Shown: in pieces, positions 1 through 11,000 of the stretch
Numbering within the stretch: position 1 is the stretch's first letter
Layout: each line of letters begins with the position of its first letter
NCBI GenBank assembly: GCA_016806645.1
Contig: JACSYO010000092.1
Span: 43,501-107,500, forward strand
Source: Ophiodon elongatus
Taxonomy: Eukaryota; Chordata; Actinopteri; Perciformes; Hexagrammidae
Direction: 5' to 3'
DNA: 64,000 nt
Notes under the pieces: model-generated
Seen by the model: the letters and a program-made list of their open reading frames with translations, nothing else
The model's database searches: none
What the model was told of the DNA's origin: nothing
Made by a program: the position numbers and the translations under genes

Positions 1-29
1 TAATCCTCTCTCCCTGCTGCGACGCATAG

Positions 30-1156
30 GTGAGCGATTGTACCCGGTGATCCATTCCCTTCACCCAAACTTGGCTGGAAAAATCACCGGCATGCTGCTG
101 GAGATCGACAACTCGGAGCTGCTGCACATGCTGGAGACCCCCGAGTCCCTGCACGCTAAGGTATAGAAGGGTCTACACTCGTTTCATCACTTTTGCTCCG
201 ATCCCCTTGATCTGGTTTTCACCGACAGCGTGGCTTTACACACACACAGACTTCCATTTTAGCTGCGCCGAATCAAAACACGGTGCTTTTGATCTGCGTT
301 TCCTTCACCAGTTTAACCACCAGATGCTCCGTCTCCAGTCGGCCAAAGTCTGCGAGAACAGGTCGGACTCTTTCGCTTCCTCACGGACTCTGGTACGGTT
401 TGTCTGTTGGTGTGAAAGCAAACGAACCAACTAAAGGATTTTACATGAAGTAACATGATTTAAAAAGCCAAACGACTTTAATAAAAAAAAGTACCGATCA
501 TCAAATCTGTTCAGGAAACAACCGTATAATCGATCTGTTTAAGGCCATGTATAGAACCTATTTATGCAAATGAACACGTATGCTCGTCAGTGCAGATATT
601 TCCCCCCATAAATAAGTAAAAAGCTGTTAAAACTGCCGTGTTTGTATCCGACTCCGTGTACTTGGTCAGTTCACGAAGTCCATTTACCATTTACATGCGG
701 TCAATTTGGAGTCTAATAATATGAATCAATCTGATAGTTATTTCTTCGTGAGCTCTCCTGTGACGCCAAAGAAAATAAACGTACACAAGAAGCATTAAAG
801 TGCCGCACAAACTTCGGTCAGTCACCAGAATTTGATGAATGACGATTCCCTCTCAGTCTCTAATCATGTTTACTCCTCTTGGTTTGTAAATAAAGGACCC
901 GGACCACAACTAAGGTGTCGTTTTTGCTCTTTTTGTATTTTCTCTGATTCGACAAGCGAGATAAAAAGTGTTAATTAGTGCGTTCTAGTGATGCTGGTCA
1001 GCAGACTTTGCCACCTTTTTAAACCGTTTCCGGTTCAGTAAGTTCTGTGGTATCGATGATGACTCTGGTGTCTTTCTCCTGTCCTCCGGTCAGGTGGACG
1101 AGGCGATCGCCGTGCTGCAGGCTCACCAGGCGAAGGAATGCTCTCCGAAGAAGTGA
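30..1156 (+). CDS. pabpc1l: Cytoplasmic poly(A)-binding protein, C-terminal MLLE domain, partial (probably pabpc1l)
   Basis: These are the last two coding exons of a PABPC family gene that enters from the left edge. Exon 30-160 follows an AG at 28-29 and ends before GT at 161. Exon 1094-1156 follows CAG and ends in TGA. The joined reading frame gives the MLLE (PABC) domain: GERLYPVIHSLHPNLAGKI, then GMLLEIDNSELLHMLE, then VDEAIAVLQAHQAKE, with a short tail CSPKK. In this family the MLLE domain binds PAM2 peptides of translation and deadenylation factors (Paip1/2, eRF3, Tob). The domain alone does not separate PABPC1 from PABPC1L. I prefer pabpc1l from the short divergent tail and the company of rbm39 and slc12a5, whose human counterparts are on 20q with PABPC1L. 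The family call is firm; the paralogue is an inference. The exact start of the first exon is inferred. Confidence 0.85.
161..1093 (+). other. Last intron of pabpc1l
   Basis: This intron separates the two MLLE-coding exons, starting GTATAG and ending CAG. The short open frames inside it resemble no known protein. I see no mobile element or RNA gene in it. Confidence 0.7.
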
Positions 1157-2759
1157 AGAGTCCTTTCAGGTCAGCAACAACGACACCCGACTGTTTACGA
1201 CACAGGGCCGTTCAAGGTTTACGGTCACTACAAATTTAAGTTTGAAGTGTGTGTTTTCATTGGCGGTGTTGCTCATTCTGCTGTCTGTCGGTTACGATCT
1301 GACCGTGTTGTGTTCAGTTGCTCAGAACATGACTCCATGAATCCATTCAATGAATGCCCTGTTGTGGAGAAGTCGCCCTCCCTCAATCCCAAAAGGTTTT
1401 GCAGATATCTACATCAAGGCGCAGTGTTTGGTTAAAAGGCCGAGTTATTGCCCTTTACTCTTAAGTTTGACAATAACATCAGGAAGTGAGGACTTTGGTT
1501 TTAAAATGTTTTCCTTGTGACGATCATAATTGGATCAGAATCCTGCACAGCGGTGTTTCACAGAAAGTGTGCCGAGTTGCAGACATTAAATGTTGCCACT
1601 AAAGACTTTAACTGTCATTTTTTTCTAGATGCCAACGACTTTCTGGAGGAGGGAAAAAACAAAAAAAAGAGTAAAATTTAGAAGAAAAAGAGAAAAAAAA
1701 AAGAATATAGGAAAATGTCAATGGAGAGATTTATAAAGTGAAACACGATTTTGTTGTTGCAATACCTTTTGTTGGAAGATAAAGTTTACAGTATATGCAT
1801 TAAACCCGTCTGGTGTCATTTGTTTTTGTCACAAGAGAAATGCAGCAATACGTCCACTTGTACTTCTCTCCGTTCCCGTGGGTTCAGGGCGAGTTAGATT
1901 ACTAAAGCGGATAGTCGTCAAGTATAAAAAGGAAAGAAAGAAATCTTTCTGAAAACGCCTCCAATAAATCACAACTCTCAGCTACTTACTCATTGTGGTG
2001 TGCCAAGCTGTAATAATAATTGTTAATAGTGATAATATTTATGATATTGATGTATCTAGCACTTTTCAAGCTTAAGAAAAAAGTGCTTTCCAGAGTTTTC
2101 TTCATCCATCGTCCATCAAAGGAACTTGCACATTGAGTCGGATGCGTTTATTATTCTACTTGCTGTGAAAAGTCACGATGTAAGACAAAGCCCCGTTTGG
2201 GAACAGTGCTATCCTTTGCACCCACTTCAAATCCTTGTTTTATCTTGTGTATAATCTCCTTCTGCGGCTCTGAGGCAAACGGAGACAACGTCCTCTCTGT
2301 GCTGAAGCTCTCAGGTAGGACCATCCTTCTCATTACCAGCTGTGTTGTATTTAATGTGGCTGAATATTGAAAATGTACAAAATAAATAAAAATTCAGTGG
2401 CCTATTTAGCTTCGTTATGAACTTGGACATGATGTGCGATACCTGAAGATGACATCACAGCCCATTTAAGGAGCTCATTTATCTTCTTTGTTGGCTCCCA
2501 CAGAAAAGACACGCGGGGTTGAGGGCGGAGCGGATGGAGACGAGGACGTCGAGGTAGGTGGACCGAAAAATGACAAGAGTTTTATGGTCCTCCATAAAAC
2601 GTTGGAGGACAGACTTGAGAAGAACTGGGAGGCTCACCAGACGCAGCTGAGCCGCCTCCGAGATCCAAGACCAGCAGAGGATGCTGGACCAACTCAGTAA
2701 AGCAAAATATTGTCTTTATACTTTGACTATTGTTTTAGTAAGTGTAATATGAATTTCAT
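1157..2759. other. pabpc1l 3' UTR and intergenic sequence
   Basis: AT-rich sequence follows the pabpc1l stop codon. AATAAA occurs near 1966 and again near 2383, either of which could be the polyadenylation signal. A purine-rich, A-rich stretch lies at about 1660-1720. A minus-strand open frame at 2151-2333 looks moderately protein-like but matches no family that I recognise. Confidence 0.5.
2504..2700 (+). other. Unrecognised open frame after a possible splice acceptor
   Basis: The frame starts after a pyrimidine-rich stretch ending CCCACAG and stays open to TAA at 2698. It encodes an acidic part (GADGDEDVEVGG) followed by a helix-prone charged part (LHKTLEDRLEKNWEAHQ). A possible donor (GAG then GTAGGT) lies inside at about 2551. 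I do not recognise the family. It may be an exon of an unannotated gene, a relic, or chance. Confidence 0.2.
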
Positions 2760-3320
2760 GATGTAGTGTGTCATAAAAAAGACATTACAATATAGTATAT
2801 AAAGTTCTGTATACTGTAGCTTCCTTCATTTCAATTTTTAAAAATATCAGTATAGTATGTCATGAAAAATGTATAGTATGCTCTGAAGATAATGTCAGTG
2901 TCCTAGTATAGTATTCCATCAAAAATATCATAAAAAAGGTCAGTGTAGTATGCCCTGAAACAAATGCCATAAAAATGTCATACTAAATGTCATAGTATAA
3001 TATGTTCTGAAGCAAATGTCAAAGTGTCATAGTATATGTATGCTCTGAAAAAGTCATAAAAATGTCATTGTACAATATGCTCTGAAATAAATGTAATTAA
3101 AAGTGTAAGAGTATAGTATGCCATAAAAATATAATTGTCATAGGATAGTATGCCATAAAAATAGTATGGTAAGCCATACATAATACTGACTTGTATCATA
3201 AAAAGTCACAGTATAGTTTTCCATAAATAAGAATGTAATTTTTATTGTATAGTATGCCATAAAATATGTAATGAAGTCATAATAAAAGTTATAGTATAGT
3301 ATGCTCTGAATGTAATACAT
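2760..3320. repeat. Degenerate AT-rich tandem repeat
   Basis: A core resembling CATAGTATAGTATGCTCTGA, alternating with CATAAAAATGTCA-type segments, recurs about a dozen times in imperfect units of roughly 35-75 bp. Variants such as AGTATGCCATAAAA are interspersed. It is non-coding; the open frame on the minus strand is a by-product of the repeat. Confidence 0.75.
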
Positions 3321-3586
3321 ATATGGTACACTTCTCCTGTGTGGCCCTCATTTTCCTGCTGGCTCCCTAGATTAGATCAGCCATCTGTAGTAGTATTAGT
3401 AGTTGTACTAGTTATTGTAATGGCTGTATTAGTAGTATTAGTACTTAAGTAGACGCACGAGTATGATGAATGTTTTCCTTTCTTCTCTTCGCCCCAGATG
3501 AGTGGAGAGTTCCAGATAAAAACTGAGGATGGTCACATGTTATGCTTCTTGTGATCAGGTGTTGATTTAAGTTGTAAAAAATCAAT

Positions 3587-3941
3587 TGGATGTCTGTATT
3601 TGTAGCTTTTTCTGTATGAACGATCTGTTTGGAGAGAAAAATCTGAAGAATAGAATCTTGACAAACTTTTAAAATATGTAATGCTTTGAAACATGGTTTC
3701 TTTATATTTTATTTTGGTGCCACATACGCTCTGAGAATAGTTTGAAGTGCGGGTATCAATGGAGGCGTGGTCGGGTAGTTCATGATTTGGAAGGTTCCGG
3801 TCCTCAATTTTTTTAATGGCATATTTGACTGACATTTATGTCCCATTTTATTGCATATTGTCCTTTTATTGCAATAAATAAGGTTAATTTTGCAATTGGT
3901 TGGCTGCCGAGAGACGGATCAGGACACTAGAAGCACATTTT
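3587..3941. repeat. 355-bp dispersed repeat, copy A
   Basis: This stretch is nearly identical over its whole length to 8975-9328, in the same orientation. It begins GGATGTCTGTATTTGTAGC and ends CTAGAAGCACATTTT. Only scattered single-base differences are visible. I see no terminal inverted repeats and no clear target duplication. Copy A lies beyond the 3' end of rbm39; copy B lies inside an rbm39 intron. Confidence 0.9.
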
Positions 3942-4603
3942 CCCCCTCGGCACGTGTCCTTAAACACGTGATTCTCTACCGCTCGTCTGCTGGGAATTAA
4001 TAGCTGAAGGCCAGACGCATGACTTTGCATCTGAAAACATTGGCTGTGAATCCAAAGGCCGGATTCCACGTCTCGGCCTGCTTCACGCCTGACAGCATTG
4101 TCTCTGAAGCTGAAGGCTGGCTTCCACTGAAGACAGAAACATTATTCTATTGAGCTTCTAGAAACATCTCACATCATTTTCTGTTGGCCTGTTGTCTCTG
4201 TGGGATCTGACTGGCTCTACCATTACAATTATCGTTTGTTTTGATGTGTGTAAAGTGCTACATAAATTGAGTTAACGTCACAGGCTTCATGCCAAGTGAA
4301 AGATAAGAACATGAGTTATTGATTGGTATAACTTAATGTTAACATTGCATTAGTAATGGTCACTATTTTCAGATTGAAGAACTGAGCCCACCAGCAGACA
4401 TCCACAAATAGATTTTTGTCCAAAACGACAGCTGCAATGCCGGTTTAAATCCAAATTTGATTAAAAAAATTATTTAAGTGCCCAGTGATAGAGAAACACG
4501 GGGTCCAAATTAAGTAAATCACATTTTTCGAATTGAATACGGTACGAGGAACTCCCAAACAAATGGGACAAAAGCGTAAAATGAATTGTCAAATTTGCCA
4601 AAG
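3942..4603. other. Intergenic sequence between repeat copy A and the rbm39 3' end
   Basis: I see no gene, RNA or recognisable mobile element in this stretch. It separates the convergent pabpc1l and rbm39 genes. Confidence 0.5.
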
Positions 4604-5034
4604 TTTATTGGGAGCCTTCATACAAAAAATGAAATTATGGCTGTAAAAAGTTACAAAGGATTATTGTTGACATTGATATACTTTTGGCATTTAAGGCCTA
4701 TTAACCCAACACAGTTTTGTAACTCTTTGCAATTTATTTTAAATCTAAAACTGTTGATTTAAACAAGCAGATAAGACAGGAATATTTAAAAACATACAGA
4801 CCAATAGATAACTGCAGATTACTTCTCAGTGGTAGTTTACAACACAAACCCACAAAAAATTTGAAAAGCAACTCAGAGAAAAAAAGAAAAGAAAAGAAAA
4901 ACCTGCCTAATATTCAATTGTGAACACAAGAACTTGAGGCAACTTTTATTACACACTGCCAACTAATTTCAATGAGTCTGTTCCATGACTGCAAACAAAT
5001 GTATTTACACTGACTTTCCTTCGCATGTCTCAGA
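4604..5034 (-). other. rbm39: rbm39 3' UTR with polyadenylation signal
   Basis: This follows the rbm39 stop codon on the minus strand. The first good AATAAA on that strand reads from 4609 down to 4604, giving a 3' UTR of roughly 430 nt plus the cleavage offset. An A-rich stretch of the plus strand lies near 4880. Confidence 0.55.
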
Positions 5035-8000
5035 CTATCGACGTGCCGGCATTAGAAGCTGCTTCGCCGTTACCGAGTCGGGGAACAGGTTGTGGTAGGT
5101 CGGTAGGGGAACGTAGGCGGCGGTTATCATTTTGCCTGGAAGAGAAACGAGAACACGGAGTTGTTTAGGAACTGGACAAACTTTCCCTCCACGTTCTGTT
5201 CCTTATGGTCACATTTTAAAAAAGGGTTTGAAACCCAAGAGGAGCCGTCACACACCTGCAAACCAGCGCCCATGAAGTGCGTTCACAGTCGCCATCGCTG
5301 CTGGTATTGATGGACACTTCACGTACACGTTACCCTGTGTGGGAGACGGCAAAAGATTAGAAGAGGTCTCAGGATCCAGTTCTCTTGTCAACTGGAACAT
5401 GGAAACCATCATTCCCTTTGAGCCACTTGAGGTGGAGTTTGTTTTTGTTATTTGGGGCGAACGCAACTCTTCAGAGAGTAAACTTACTTGAGCAGAGTTC
5501 TTATCGACATAGATGTGAACAATTCCTCCGTGTTTGTTGCACTCCTCAATAACATCATCTTGGATCTCCACGGCCCAGGTGGGATCGTTTTCCCTGAAAG
5601 AACAAGTTTGGGAATGTTAAAAACACGATGGCTTCAAAACCCCTAAATTGTTGGTATTCCTTAAATGTCAGTTTTGAAAAGGAGAAGTTCACTTTTTTTA
5701 TTTTATATACCGACTGGTTCATTTGTACACGCAGCGTTACTGGTAGCTGTAATTGTTCCCCCTGTCCATTAAAGGTTATTTTAAATGAATGAATAAACAA
5801 AATCTCTGCAGTTTGTCAGACAATCAATATGGGCTCTCTTCTAAAGTTAATGGTTTTAATGTGAAATTCTTTCTGTACCTCGACTCAGTTTCCTCCCTGA
5901 GCTGCAGCAGAAGGCCGGTAACAGAAAGTAGGAATTGTGTACCATTTGGACAACATTTTAGGATTTTCATTACACTTGATTTGCTAAACTCAGACTGCAG
6001 TTTAGCTTTGGTTGAACTTCGGGATGCATTTCTACTCAAAATGATCTACATCTCTACTGAAATCGCTCCATGAAGAGATTTATCCACCACAAATTATGGA
6101 CAGGCGGAAAAATTACAGAAACCACAAACTGCACATTTGGGAGAAACAGTGAACCGATCCAAATGATGATATTCTTACGCTTGTGGGTTGAACAGGTTGG
6201 ACAGCTGGAGGCAGTGTGTGGCCAGCGGCTGTGATGGGAGGTTCAACGCTTGGCTTTGAGATGGATTTTGATGAGCTGAAACAAAAAGAGAACGGTTATT
6301 TGTCACTGAATATTTAGATAAATAAATGATGTAGCAACACACAAAATGTCTTCCCATCATCTAGAGCCTCACCTGGTTGAGCGGAGATGTTCCCGAAGGG
6401 GATGGAGCCGGTCATCTGTAGAGCCTGCTGAGCAGCAGGAGGGATCTTCAGGCCGGTTCCTGTGGAGGGAAAACGGGTTTAACTTCAGACATTTGCTTCG
6501 TGACACTGACAGATTGTGACATTTAAGAAACTGCCCGCAGTCGGATGAGAAGATCAATATCCTTTGAGACCCAGCAGTCAAAAAAGGACGACAACAACAA
6601 CAACAACATTTTGACTCCTACAGCCAATCGTGAGTTCTCAAAAGCCTTAAAATGCCTCGCTTTTGACCAAAAGTTCAAAACCGAAAAGGTTTAGAGTTTA
6701 CTGTGATGATATATAACAAATAAAAGCAGCAACTCCTCCACGCGAGAGGCTGGAACCTCAGAATATTTGCTGTCGATTGACTATCAGTCATAATTAACCA
6801 TTTCAGCTCTTTAAAAATATATTCAGTGGGAAGTGTTTGCGATTACAAACCTGCAGCAGACGGTCAGGTTACAAAGCCTTCATCAATGACGTCATTATTA
6901 CAATTTTCACAGAAAGGACGAAAAGCGGAGAGTATCCTGGTACTTTGAGCTCTGGGAGGCCACTAAACATGTATTTAAGAAGCGCCATCAATATTCTTAA
7001 CTCAAAGTAACGGAGTATATCTAAGCCACAGATACGGATATGAACCGTTTCAATGGTTAACACGACCGTGACCATGCACTATTATTTCATTTTTACCAGC
7101 TGGCTTTTTATGATTGCATTTGCTGTACGGCCGACACGAAGACAACGCAGGTAGTTACGAACCTTCTGCTAGTCGGGCCATGAGCTGCAGGCGGCCCGTG
7201 GTGCCGAGGTCGATGCCGGTCCTCTCCAGCTCGTCGTTGTCCAGGAACGAGCTGGCTGTCGATGAGTCCGAGCGCTCTGTAACGTGACCCACTTTCATCG
7301 GACGGCCGGCCAGCTCGAAGCCATTCAGCTGCTCCAAAGCCTTTTTAGCGCATTCTGCATCTGCAAACTTTAAGAAGCAAAGCGGTCAGAATCAAACGAG
7401 CGGCACGCGATCGAGCAACGTCGACGATAAGGATGCTTCGCTCACCGATATGAAGCCGTATCCTTTGGATCGGCCGGTCTCGCTGTCCATCATCAGCTGG
7501 ATTCCCTCAATCTTTGGAAACAAAACACGGCAACACAGGAGGATCAGGTCACGAACGCGTCTACAAGTACACATTTTTTTAAATTAATAACGTATTTATA
7601 TGTGAAACTTGCTCCTGACCTTTCCAAAAGGCTCAAAGATTCCTCGAAGCATTTCTTCGGTGATGTTGAAGTGCAGCGAGCCCACGTACAGCCTCATCGG
7701 ACCCGAACTGCCCTTCTGTAGATTGTTGGCAGCGGCTGCAGCTCTATTTTTCTCTGCCTGTAATTACACGTGTAAAGTTATGTAATTAAGTCAATGCAGC
7801 ATATCAGTGAGGAAAGTCCTAATTTGTCCAAACCGCAAGGTTGAACAAAGGGTTTAATAGGGAGGCGTTAGCTACTAATACGCTGTCACATCAGGCAGAA
7901 ATAGTCGAAGACGCCCACCTGAGAGGCCTGGACGATGATGGGAACTCCTAGAAGCCTCTGACCGGTCAACCCAATAGCCAGCGGCACAGAAGAAGACTCC

Positions 8001-11000
8001 ACAAACTCTATGTACGCAATGCCCTTTGACCTCCGGGAGTTTCTGTCTGAGATCATTCTCACATCTCTCACCTGCAGAGAGAGAGAGAGGGAGCAAAAAA
8101 AAAAAAACACGGACAACGTAAGAGATCACTTCCACACAGACGCCGGATTAAAATGCGACAATGAGGCGAAAACCAACTGACTTTTCCCACAGCGGAGAAG
8201 AAGTCCTCCAGGTCTCGAGCTCGGATTCTCGCAGCGAGCTGCATGCAGAAAACTGTGCGAGCATCCCGCTCCTCTGGTGTTAGGTTGTCAATTGGTTGCC
8301 TTAAAAAAAAAAAAAAAAAAGAGAACGTGACACCCAAAGTTAAAAAAATAATGCCTCTGCAAATGTGAATAATGGTAAAATAATGAATTGTGAAAAATTA
8401 AAAAAAAAGGTAAAATCAGACATACTCCCTGATTTTGTTAAACGGCCCGATAGCATCTTCAAAGTTTCTGGAATAGAAACAAATTTTTAAAAGATCGGTT
8501 AAAAACCTCAAAGTGAGTTTGAACAGAAACAAAAGCACTTGATTTCAGGGTGCTGTAACAAAATCAGGAAATGAACCAACCAGACTGAAGGCAGTAATGT
8601 GAAGATTCGTCTCACCTGATGGGACTCTTCTCTTTTTTGAAGGGGCTCCTACTTTTTGAACGTTTCCGGCTAAAATATAAAGAAGAATTACCGTTTCAGT
8701 TTGAAATGAAGCTGAAAAAGAAGCGTTTCGATGCACATGCTGTTGTATTAGAAAAATATATATATAAATCAATCTTTGTAGTTCAACATTCTTACTGTCA
8801 ACAACTGTATAACCTTGTATATTTAATCTTATTTCTGTTTTTAGGTTTGTTTTGTAACATCTGCCTCTCGGGACTACAGATGAAAAATAGCCTCTTGGCT
8901 AACTGTCGCATTTACAGAAATGTTTTTATTAATGTGCACTGTCCCCTTATCAAATAAACCATTAAAATAAAAAATGGATGTCTGTATTTGTAGCTTTTTC
9001 TGTATGAACGATCTGTTTGGAGAGAAAAATCTGAAGAATAGAATCTTGACAAACTATTAAAATATGTAATGCTTTGAAACATGATTTCTTTATATTTTAT
9101 TTTGGTGCCACATACGCTCGGAGAATAGTTTGACGTGTGGGTATCAATGGAGGCGTGGTCGGGTAATTCATGATTTGGAAGGTTCCAGTCCTCAATTTTT
9201 TTATGGCATATTTGACTGACATTTATGTCACATTTTATTGCATATTGTCCTTTTATTGCAATAAATAAGGTTCATTTTGCAATTGGTTGGCTGCCGAGAG
9301 ACGGATCAGGACACTAGAAGCACATTTTGTATTTTGTAAAAAAAAGTGATTGCTAGTTTCCCAAAGAAACTAGCAATCAAATAAATCCCTGCTCCAGCTT
9401 CTAAAAGGCACAGAGGCACTTTTCACAGAAGACAGTTTCACACGTTGCCGTAGAAGAACACACGTGTAAATTATTCCATTTAGTTGCTTCAGTTTCAGGA
9501 CGCCGGCGTTGAGCATGTTGGCTCACCGTCACGACTCCCTTTAATAAAGCCAAAGTTAACGCTGTGCTTCTCCCGGTGCCACGAGCCAAAACGTCTGCTG
9601 TGAAAAAAGCCTTTGAACAACTGATGATTCTCGGATCGCATGTATGTGACTTTGCATACTTGAATACCTTTTTTCAAAACACAAATACATAATAAATGGG
9701 AACCTTTTGAGGTGGTATAATCTCAGAACCCATCTGACGATGATAAGCCTCGGGGGGGGGGGATATCCGACCCAAGACTTACTTTTCGGCGCACCGCTCG
9801 TTTTCAGTCCGGACGAGCAACTTGAGACACGAGACGGGCTGAAAGACGACGCGTGCGACCGGATAGTTTCACAAGTAGCCAGTTTACAAGCTAGTTGAAA
9901 AAAAACGATATCCGGTGGGTTCCAGGTTGTAAAACCGAACTCTATGAGTGTCGTAACAAATAGACGTTCCAGCAGAAATACTGCATTGGATTGAGCAGGT
10001 GCTCCTAATAAAGTGGACACAGAGCGTGTAGGTCATCGAGTATAAAAGGTCACATACACTGGGCTCTTGCGAGCTCTGTAGCGCCCGGAGCGCTCCTTGC
10101 TCCGGGAGCCGCTGCGATGGCGCTCTCGGCTGCGGCTTCGTTTTCTTTCTCTGCTCTTGCTCCTCTTCTTGCTCTTCTTTTTGTCTTTGCTTCGGCTCCT
10201 TCTCTTCCTAGAGCCTGGGCTTCGACTCTTGCTACGGCTCCTCCTTTTTCTGAAACATGGTACAACACTATCGTCGTGCAATGGGCAAACGCATACTTTT
10301 TTTAAATGACACAGATCAGAATCACACGGACAATATTTTCAGATAATGCATCAGAACTTACTTTGTTTTTTGGTCGTCATGTCCATTTGCATGAGAGGAC
10401 TTGATCTCATCCTAAGCAAGGTTGATAGAAGAACATCATGAGGACGTAGATGAAACATTTCAAGTCGTCAAGGTAAAGGGGATGGGGTGGGACAAGAGAA
10501 AATGCAGAATATATTGAATTAATAATTATATTTCAAAAATTCCTACTGTCATCCCTGGACAGTGTCCTTCCACCACCCCAATTGCTTCCTTCCCACTCCT
10601 GTTTTTTTACAAGGCTGCTCAGTACTTAATGCAACAAAGCAAAAGTTAAGGGAGCGTGTCCAACATATTAGCTGAGTTCAGGAAGCTTTGTCAGAAGTCA
10701 GATCATCTCCACCATTCCCCTTCTTATAGGTCGTACCAATGCCACTATTTGTGCCTAATCATGTGACCACGCATGGCCCACGACCACTAAAAGAGATCCT
10801 GTGTGGTTGTTGTCAGTCCAGTGATCTTCACCCATTTTCGTTCTTGGACTGTAAGAGCTCGATGCCACCTCTGTCACACATCTTGCCCTGAAGCAAACAG
10901 GGATTCACACTTCTTAGTAATATTGACGCCCAAGGAAAGAAATGAATTTTTAAAAAAAGAAAAATAAATAAATCCATCAATTCAGCCACGTGTTACACTG

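Noticed and set aside
9556..10020. 154-aa minus-strand open frame in an rbm39 intron
   Set aside because: No resemblance to any family, and it overlaps no usable splice sites in phase with rbm39 exons.
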